In this document: piece by piece, positions 58,593 through 64,000 of the stretch
Numbering within the stretch: position 1 is the first letter of the stretch
Layout: every line of letters starts with the position of its first letter
The notes under the pieces: model-generated
What the model saw: the letters and a program-made list of their open reading frames with translations, nothing else
The model's database searches: none
Told to the model about the DNA's origin: nothing
From: Oscillospiraceae bacterium
GTDB lineage: Bacteria > Bacillota > Clostridia > Oscillospirales > QAMX01
Direction: 5' to 3'
Length of the DNA stretch: 64,000 nucleotides
Assembly: GCA_015067825.1 (NCBI GenBank)
Contig: SVLQ01000012.1
Location: 1 to 64,000 of the forward strand
Translations under genes and position numbers: made by a program

Positions 58593-60452
58593 ATGAAAGG
58601 AAAAACTTCAAAACGCTGTCTGTTTAGAATCGGGCTGTCTGTTTTTCTGGCTTTTTGCAGCTTGCTGCTTGCAATTGGCACCACTTTAGGCAGGTACACG
58701 ACGACAATCGAAGGCGAAGTTCGTTTTCAGGCGAAAACGGTGGCCTCACTTTCTCTGTCGCGACCGGAAAATTTGCTCGACCAAGACGGGGAAGAGAATG
58801 TCCCGGAAACGCAAGAAGGATCCTTCTTACAGAATTGGCAGGCGGTCGGCGGCGAACAGTATTTGTCGTTTTTGATCAGCAATTCATCTGATGTGGGTAC
58901 TATTCCGGAACAGGATATCGCATTCCACATCCGTGTATTTGTTCCGGATATGGTAGAGACCAAACCCGTGGTAACCAGTGTTCCGACGAGTGAGATGCAG
59001 TCGGGGGAAGATCAAACCGATGAACCGCCGGAACTGTCGGGGTCCGTCACAGATGCTTCGACGGAGAGTTCCAGCGAGGCAGACGAGCCGCCAGCGGAAC
59101 CGTTTTCTACGGAGACTACCGAGCCGCCTGCAGAACCGACTTCTGCGGAGACTACCGAGCCGCCTGCGGAACCGTCTTCTGCGGAGGTTACCGAACCGAC
59201 TGCGGAACCGTCTTCTGCGGAGGCTACCGAACCGACTGCGGAACCGACTTCTGTGGAGGTTACCGAACCGACTGCGGAACCGTCTTCTGCGGAGGCTACC
59301 GAACCGACTGCGGAACCGACTTCTGCGGAGGACACCGAACCCTCTGCGGCAGAGACTAACGATGAACCGATAGAAACGGAGCAACAATTGATGCAGCAGC
59401 AGTTCCTGATGCCTGTATTATTGACTGATATTTTGGCAAACCACACGGAGACTGATGCAACCGAACCGCCGGCCGAGGCGACGACCTCCGCGAGCAGCGC
59501 GGAGACCGATGCAACCGAACCGCCGACTGAGCCGGCGACCCCCGCGAGCAGCGCGGAGACCGATGCAACCGAACCGCCGGCTGAGGTGATGACTTCCGCG
59601 AGCAGCGCGGAAACCGATGCGACCGAACCGCCGACTGAGCCGGCGACCTCCGCGAGCAGCGCGGAGACCGATGCAACCGAACCGCCGACCGCACCGGCGA
59701 CCTCCGCGAGCAGCGCGGAGACCGATGCAACCGAACCGCCGACCGCACCGGCGACCTCCGCGAGCAGCGCGGAGACCGATGCAACCGAACCGCCGGCCGA
59801 GCCGGCGACCTCCGCGAGCAGCGCGGAAACCGATGCAACCGAACCGCCGGCCGAGGCGACGACCTCCGCGAGCAGCGCGGAGACCGATGCAACCGAACCG
59901 CCGGCCGAGGCGACGACCTCCGCGAGCAGCGCGGAGACCGATGCAACCGAACCGCCGACCGCGCCGACGACCTCCGCGAGCAGCGCGGAGACTGATGCGA
60001 CCGAACCGCCGGAAGTGACAACTTCCGCAAGCAGTGAGGAGACCGACATTACATCGCCGCCATTTGCGGAAACGGAGACCTCGCAATCCGGTGACGTCGG
60101 AGATGAAGAGCCTCCGCTGCCGGACGAAGAACCGCTGTTGGTCAATGGTGGTCAATTGACCTTTACGCTGACCATAGAAACCGACAACTATACATACATG
60201 GCGGTTTCCGCGGTGGACTATCTCAGCAACCGTACACCCATGTACCGTGAACGCGGTGAAAATGGTTGGATATACAGCTTCTACCTGGTTTTGGATGCGG
60301 AGTTGGGCGAAACAGATCCCAACGAGTTTCTCTATACGTTCCGCCGTGGTGCCGTCCGTGAAATTTCGGTGACACTGGCGGTACAGAATACGATCGTAGA
60401 TTGTTCCTATTTCCAGATTCTGGTCGAGCGGATCGGCTATACCGGCCGTTGA
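58593..60452 (+). CDS. Repeat-rich surface protein with Pro/Thr/Glu stalk
   Basis: This 619-residue protein has a signal helix (about 11-29) and LGRYTTTIEGEVRFQAK, a motif seen after signal peptides of clostridial surface proteins in such clusters. A first beta domain (to about 130) is followed by seven 12-residue units (type EPPAEPTSAETT) and then ten full and one short 18-residue units (type ETDATEPPAEATTSASSA). The C-terminal 110 residues (LTFTLTIETDNYTYMAV ... YFQILVERIGYTGR) are globular. The stalk is Thr/Ser rich and may be O-glycosylated. There is no wall anchor. Repeat number is expected to vary between strains. Confidence 0.78.
   Translation: MKGKTSKRCLFRIGLSVFLAFCSLLLAIGTTLGRYTTTIEGEVRFQAKTVASLSLSRPENLLDQDGEENVPETQEGSFLQNWQAVGGEQYLSFLISNSSDVGTIPEQDIAFHIRVFVPDMVETKPVVTSVPTSEMQSGEDQTDEPPELSGSVTDASTESSSEADEPPAEPFSTETTEPPAEPTSAETTEPPAEPSSAEVTEPTAEPSSAEATEPTAEPTSVEVTEPTAEPSSAEATEPTAEPTSAEDTEPSAAETNDEPIETEQQLMQQQFLMPVLLTDILANHTETDATEPPAEATTSASSAETDATEPPTEPATPASSAETDATEPPAEVMTSASSAETDATEPPTEPATSASSAETDATEPPTAPATSASSAETDATEPPTAPATSASSAETDATEPPAEPATSASSAETDATEPPAEATTSASSAETDATEPPAEATTSASSAETDATEPPTAPTTSASSAETDATEPPEVTTSASSEETDITSPPFAETETSQSGDVGDEEPPLPDEEPLLVNGGQLTFTLTIETDNYTYMAVSAVDYLSNRTPMYRERGENGWIYSFYLVLDAELGETDPNEFLYTFRRGAVREISVTLAVQNTIVDCSYFQILVERIGYTGR
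59085..59336 (+). repeat. Seven tandem 36-bp repeats in the surface-protein stalk
   Basis: Units encode EPPAEPTSAETT and variants such as EPTAEPSSAEAT, in frame; an eighth partial unit (EPSAAET) follows. Copies differ from each other more than those of the 54-bp array. Confidence 0.85.
59448..60038 (+). repeat. Ten full 54-bp tandem repeats plus a 51-bp unit
   Basis: Units begin at 59448, 59502 and every 54 bp to 59988 and encode ETDATEPPAEATTSASSA and close variants; positions 9-13 of the unit vary (AEATT, TEPAT, TAPAT). Some units are almost identical at DNA level, so recent slippage or recombination is likely. Confidence 0.92.
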
Positions 60453-60498
60453 ACGTGGCGCGTCTGCGATTTCGACCGATTCCTGATGAGGTGACACA

Positions 60499-63400
60499 AT
60501 GGAAGACACACGTCAAAGAATAAAAGAATATACGGGGCGGTTGGTGCGACTGCGTGAAAAAGTTGTCGCAGTGGCCTTACTGCTGGTTATTTCTGCCTCT
60601 ATGCTGACCACGGTTTCGTTTGCGTGGCTGGCTCTTTCGACGAACCCGGAAGTTTCCAATGTCAGCACAAATATTGCTGCCAACGGTAACCTGGAAATTG
60701 CGTTGGCATCTGGCACGATGGGCGATCCGACAGTTGTCGGCCCGTCGAAGGCGGGCGACAGTAATTTGCCCCCGCTGGAACGCAACATTACGTGGGGTAA
60801 CCTCATCGACCTGTCCGATCCGGCCTACGCTCTGGATCGCCTCGTTTTGCGTCCGGCGCTGCTCAACGAATCCAATCTTCTTTCCAAACCGCTGTACGGT
60901 CCGGTCTACGATACGACCGGTCGTGTCATAGACAAGGATACAAGTTCTGGTTACGCCAAACTGCTGAACGGCGTTTTGACGTCGACAGACGAGCTCGGTG
61001 TCCGCGCTATTACCTCGATGCGTTACGGTGAAGCCGGTGCGGTTTCGGTTTACAACAATAAACTGAACGTCGTCGAATCTGCCAACGTGAGAAATAAGAC
61101 GAATTATCAGGGCTTGGCGGAGACTGAAGATTATATGGACGCGCTGGCCTCGATGATGACCGGCTATATGGTCCAGAATATCCTGAAAGTGAATTCTTCC
61201 GTCGGCAACATGGTCAGTGACGCGACGCTGAAAGGGGCTGACCTTACGCAGTTTGCGCTGATGTACGATGAGATGATCCTTCGCTACGAAGAACAGGCGG
61301 AAGTTTTTGCGTCGCTGCTGAATCTCTATGCGGAAGTGAACGCTTACGATGCGGAAAAACAGGCGGTCGTGGGAACACCGACATCGATCACCGGTGCGGA
61401 ACTGCTGGCGCTGGAATATAGCGTTGCCAATAAGACCGCTTACAACAAGCTTGCCACGCAATTTGGCTTGCTGGCCAACGGCAAGTATACCGGTGCGAAA
61501 AAAGGCTTTATCATCGCGATCGATCAATTCCTGGCCGACTATCATTTGATGGTCGCAGAATCTGTTCGTGTAAAAGACTTGCGCGACTACGTCAACAGAC
61601 AATCCGGCCAGTCGATCAAGTGGCCGAATTGTCCTACCTTAGAGAACAGTACCGTCAGAATTATCGACGATATCATCAATAACTTTACTGTGGTCAACAA
61701 CTGTACGATCTCCGGCAGCAGCTATGAGAACGGCAAAGCGATAAAGATCAGTTCTGTCGGCGCCGGGGTTGCGATGGCTCTGAAAAACAGCGTCTGCGAA
61801 ACCAAGATCACAAACGGTATTCTCTACAATTTCGATACCTTTACCGGTGCCCGTATCAGAAACCCGGAAGGCAAGCCTTTGACCTTGACGGTTCAGGCGA
61901 TGGGTACCCAGACCATTAAATCCAACGTTTCGACGAGTGCGGACGATGACTACTTTGAAAACGAACGTTTTGTTCTGGCGAACATTATCAAAACCAAAAT
62001 CGGTCAGCCCACAGAGATCGCGAAAGACTCCTATGGTTTTGCCGTGGACTTTTGGGTGCGTACCAATGCGCAGGGTTCCTTCCTGACGCTGCAGGGGAAC
62101 GTCCTGACAGAAACGGAGATCGTGGAAGTGATGGGCAAGGACCGCAACGGCGTGGAGGTTCAGCTCTATACGATCTCGGTCAAAGCGGAGACCGAAGAAG
62201 AAACCGACCCGGCCGAGACGACTGCTCCCGTCGGCGGCGGTATTTTAGACGATCTGGCAACGGCAACCTACGATATCTATATGTCGACGGATACGCGGCT
62301 TGTGCTCGACGACAAAGGTGAACCGGTCGTCGATGGCGAGGGGAATGCGGTGACCGAAGAGGTCCCGTGCTGGCGCTACGCCGATACCCATGCGATCGTT
62401 GCCGATGAGTATGTTGCAGAGTATAACTTCGAGGATAAGCTGCCGCCGAAGAAGATCGAAGAGATCGAACATGTCCTCTGTTTTGAAGGCGACAATCGCG
62501 TTTGGGACGACAGCGGATCGTTCCTGACCGTCAACAGCACCACGCAGGGTAGCGGCAGCTGCTACGTTTTCTATGCCGAAAACCCTGTCGACCAAGCGCG
62601 CATCATGGTTTTGCTGAAATCCATGAAGGTTGCCTTTGTTGATGCGCAGGGGAAGCTTTTGACAACTGCCTACATGGATACCGAGCATCACTATGCCACG
62701 ACCGGTAAGGTTATTGTGCCGCTTGTTTTGGATCCCGAAAGTTTGAATATCGGTGCGGACGATCAGGGCAATATCCGGTATGCGATTACCGCATTGGAAC
62801 AGAATGTGGCCACGCTGATCACCGCCGTTTTCTATCTCGACGGCGAAGAGATTACCAACGGCGACGTTTTGGCGGCTGCCGATATCCGCGGCCAAATGAA
62901 CCTCCAGTTTGGCAGTTCTGTTTCGCTCAATGCGATGAAGGATGAAACGCTCTATAACGCCGAACTGGTTGTGACCGGTGAGATCGACGGAAGAACCGAG
63001 TTTGAGTACGGTGTGGATACTGATCTGACGACCAAAGTCAAGATTCGTGTCAGCGGCGATACACCGGCTTCCATGAAGGCTTACTTTATCCGCAAGATTA
63101 ACTCTACCCAGGGTTCGCCGGAAGAATCCTTCATCCTGACGGATTCCGATAGGGATGGGATCTGGGAAGGGTCTTATACCTTTGCTTACCCGGGCGAATA
63201 CATTCTGCGCAGTGTTCAGGTCGATGGTACCGACCGCGAACTGAGCAATCCGACCGACCAGTTCCCGACCGTCAAAGTTAACGGCTTTTCTATCAGTCGT
63301 GTGATATATTCGGAAGCGGACGGCACTGAGATCATGACAGGCGCTGCGTCCTATCCGGTGGATGTTGAACTGTGGTTTGCGACGAGCGACCGCAGCAAAA

Positions 63401-64000
63401 TGCCGAATACGGTCGTCGGCCAGTTCATGCGCGAGGACGGTGCAGTTGCCACGGTACGTTTTAAATATGATGCGACCACCGGCAGCTGGCGCGGAAGAGC
63501 GGTCTTTGTCTCTTCCGGCGAATACAAGATGGAATTGGTAGAACTCAACGGCAAGTATGAGCCCCTTGGCGAAGACCAAACCTGTACGCTCGACCTAACG
63601 CTCGGTATGTACGTGGAGGTGGAAACGACCTCTCCGTCTGGGCAGGACACCATGATCTTCGGCGACCCGGCTACCCCGTCTTCTCTGCAGGTGCAGGTTG
63701 GGATCTACAACAACAACGGCGATCCCATCCGGGCGCTTGGCCGCGCGGGCTTGAACTACACGGCTGGCGGTTCGACCAATCTGTATACGGCGCTGACCTG
63801 GAACAGCGTGGAAGAATACTACGAAGGCGAATTCCACGTGGAGGCCGGTATCTGGCGCTTCCAAAACGTGAAGATCACGATGGGCGAAGGCGACGGTAAA
63901 ACCAATACGCTGACGTCGGTCAAGGGCGAACCTCCGGTCTTTACGGTGATTCCGCCGACTCCGCCGACGTACAAAGACCTTGGCACAGTCGGTGAAACTT
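60499..64000 (+). CDS. Long TasA-like surface protein, second copy, truncated by the window edge
   Basis: An open frame of at least 1167 codons runs from the ATG at 60499 (GAGGTGA upstream) to the end of the window. The start has a helix at about 21-38 and SFAWLALSTNPEVSNVST, the equivalent of STYAWFTLSTAPEVTG. ITWGNLIDLSDPAY, PLYGPVYDTTGRVID, AVFYLDGEEITNGDVLAAAD and QMNLQFGSSVSLN follow in the same order as in the product of 46374-48707, so the first 830 residues are a paralogue. The part beyond is new: repeated beta domains with TTKVKIRVSGDTPASMKAYF and DSDRDGIWEGSYTF suggest Ig-like modules. Probably a larger fibre subunit with an adhesive extension. Confidence 0.8.
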   Translation, partial: MEDTRQRIKEYTGRLVRLREKVVAVALLLVISASMLTTVSFAWLALSTNPEVSNVSTNIAANGNLEIALASGTMGDPTVVGPSKAGDSNLPPLERNITWGNLIDLSDPAYALDRLVLRPALLNESNLLSKPLYGPVYDTTGRVIDKDTSSGYAKLLNGVLTSTDELGVRAITSMRYGEAGAVSVYNNKLNVVESANVRNKTNYQGLAETEDYMDALASMMTGYMVQNILKVNSSVGNMVSDATLKGADLTQFALMYDEMILRYEEQAEVFASLLNLYAEVNAYDAEKQAVVGTPTSITGAELLALEYSVANKTAYNKLATQFGLLANGKYTGAKKGFIIAIDQFLADYHLMVAESVRVKDLRDYVNRQSGQSIKWPNCPTLENSTVRIIDDIINNFTVVNNCTISGSSYENGKAIKISSVGAGVAMALKNSVCETKITNGILYNFDTFTGARIRNPEGKPLTLTVQAMGTQTIKSNVSTSADDDYFENERFVLANIIKTKIGQPTEIAKDSYGFAVDFWVRTNAQGSFLTLQGNVLTETEIVEVMGKDRNGVEVQLYTISVKAETEEETDPAETTAPVGGGILDDLATATYDIYMSTDTRLVLDDKGEPVVDGEGNAVTEEVPCWRYADTHAIVADEYVAEYNFEDKLPPKKIEEIEHVLCFEGDNRVWDDSGSFLTVNSTTQGSGSCYVFYAENPVDQARIMVLLKSMKVAFVDAQGKLLTTAYMDTEHHYATTGKVIVPLVLDPESLNIGADDQGNIRYAITALEQNVATLITAVFYLDGEEITNGDVLAAADIRGQMNLQFGSSVSLNAMKDETLYNAELVVTGEIDGRTEFEYGVDTDLTTKVKIRVSGDTPASMKAYFIRKINSTQGSPEESFILTDSDRDGIWEGSYTFAYPGEYILRSVQVDGTDRELSNPTDQFPTVKVNGFSISRVIYSEADGTEIMTGAASYPVDVELWFATSDRSKMPNTVVGQFMREDGAVATVRFKYDATTGSWRGRAVFVSSGEYKMELVELNGKYEPLGEDQTCTLDLTLGMYVEVETTSPSGQDTMIFGDPATPSSLQVQVGIYNNNGDPIRALGRAGLNYTAGGSTNLYTALTWNSVEEYYEGEFHVEAGIWRFQNVKITMGEGDGKTNTLTSVKGEPPVFTVIPPTPPTYKDLGTVGET

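Noticed and set aside
59448-60038. CRISPR array
   Set aside because: Units are contiguous 54-bp coding repeats without unique spacers, and there are no cas genes.
59012-60145. Long open frames in several other phases over the tandem repeats
   Set aside because: Repeats whose length is a multiple of three keep all phases open. Only the phase with a signal peptide and C-terminal domain makes a sensible protein.

Overview
The window comes from a spore-forming, GC-rich member of the Firmicutes, most likely an uncultured gut or rumen Clostridia (Oscillospiraceae-like). The evidence is an alpha/beta small acid-soluble spore protein with a sigma-G-like promoter, a CwlD-type cortex amidase, IreB, the tilS-hpt-ftsH order, a DUF3842 protein, sigma-A promoters of the TTGACA-17-TATAAT type and strong AGGAGG ribosome binding sites, and several TTG starts. 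No rRNA, CRISPR array, intact transposon or prophage was seen.

Layout. 1-6.1 kb (minus strand): a partial XRE regulator, then an MFS permease, a GH106-like enzyme and a GH20 hexosaminidase that form a glycan-use operon. 6.2-14.1 kb (plus): housekeeping genes dnaB-tilS, hpt-ftsH-RluA-type pseudouridine synthase, and a DegT-type aminotransferase. 14.1-17 kb: an ECF sigma factor with a membrane anti-sigma candidate and two small lipoprotein-like proteins, one of them a paralogue of the anti-sigma ectodomain. 17-22.3 kb: a DUF2079 membrane protein, DUF3842, a Gfo/Idh/MocA oxidoreductase and a highly expressed-looking solute-binding lipoprotein without its permease. 22.4-28.1 kb (minus): a ClC transporter, an SH3b7-NlpC/P60 wall hydrolase, a small conserved protein, an aldo-keto reductase with ferredoxin tail, and IreB. 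28.3-32.6 kb: a GH29 fucosidase, five tRNA genes (Gly, Arg, His, Gln, Lys), CwlD, RadA and the spore protein.

An AT-rich strip at 32.6-33.5 kb holds a decayed IS3-family transposase end and a 134-bp inverted-repeat element. It separates the conserved chromosome from the accessory block.

33.5-64 kb is one long plus-strand surface-structure block that continues past the right edge. Its first part encodes a 2202-residue secreted protein with two FIVAR modules and a C-terminal dockerin, then two membrane-anchored proteins with an N-terminal cohesin-like domain followed by six and four FIVAR modules. These look like a self-contained dockerin/cohesin adhesion or scaffolding set. A degenerate HD-GYP-type protein follows. 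The second part encodes membrane-signal TasA/camelysin-like proteins (STYAWF or SYTWF motifs), two ER-type SipW-like signal peptidases, a beta-helix surface protein, a repeat-rich surface protein, and, in the middle, a membrane-anchored McrB-like AAA ATPase with a DUF2357-like partner that has lost its nuclease core and gained a long coiled coil. The ATPase/DUF2357 pair between fibre proteins and their peptidases is the most unusual feature. It suggests a nuclease-type machine re-used for surface-fibre export, assembly or regulation.
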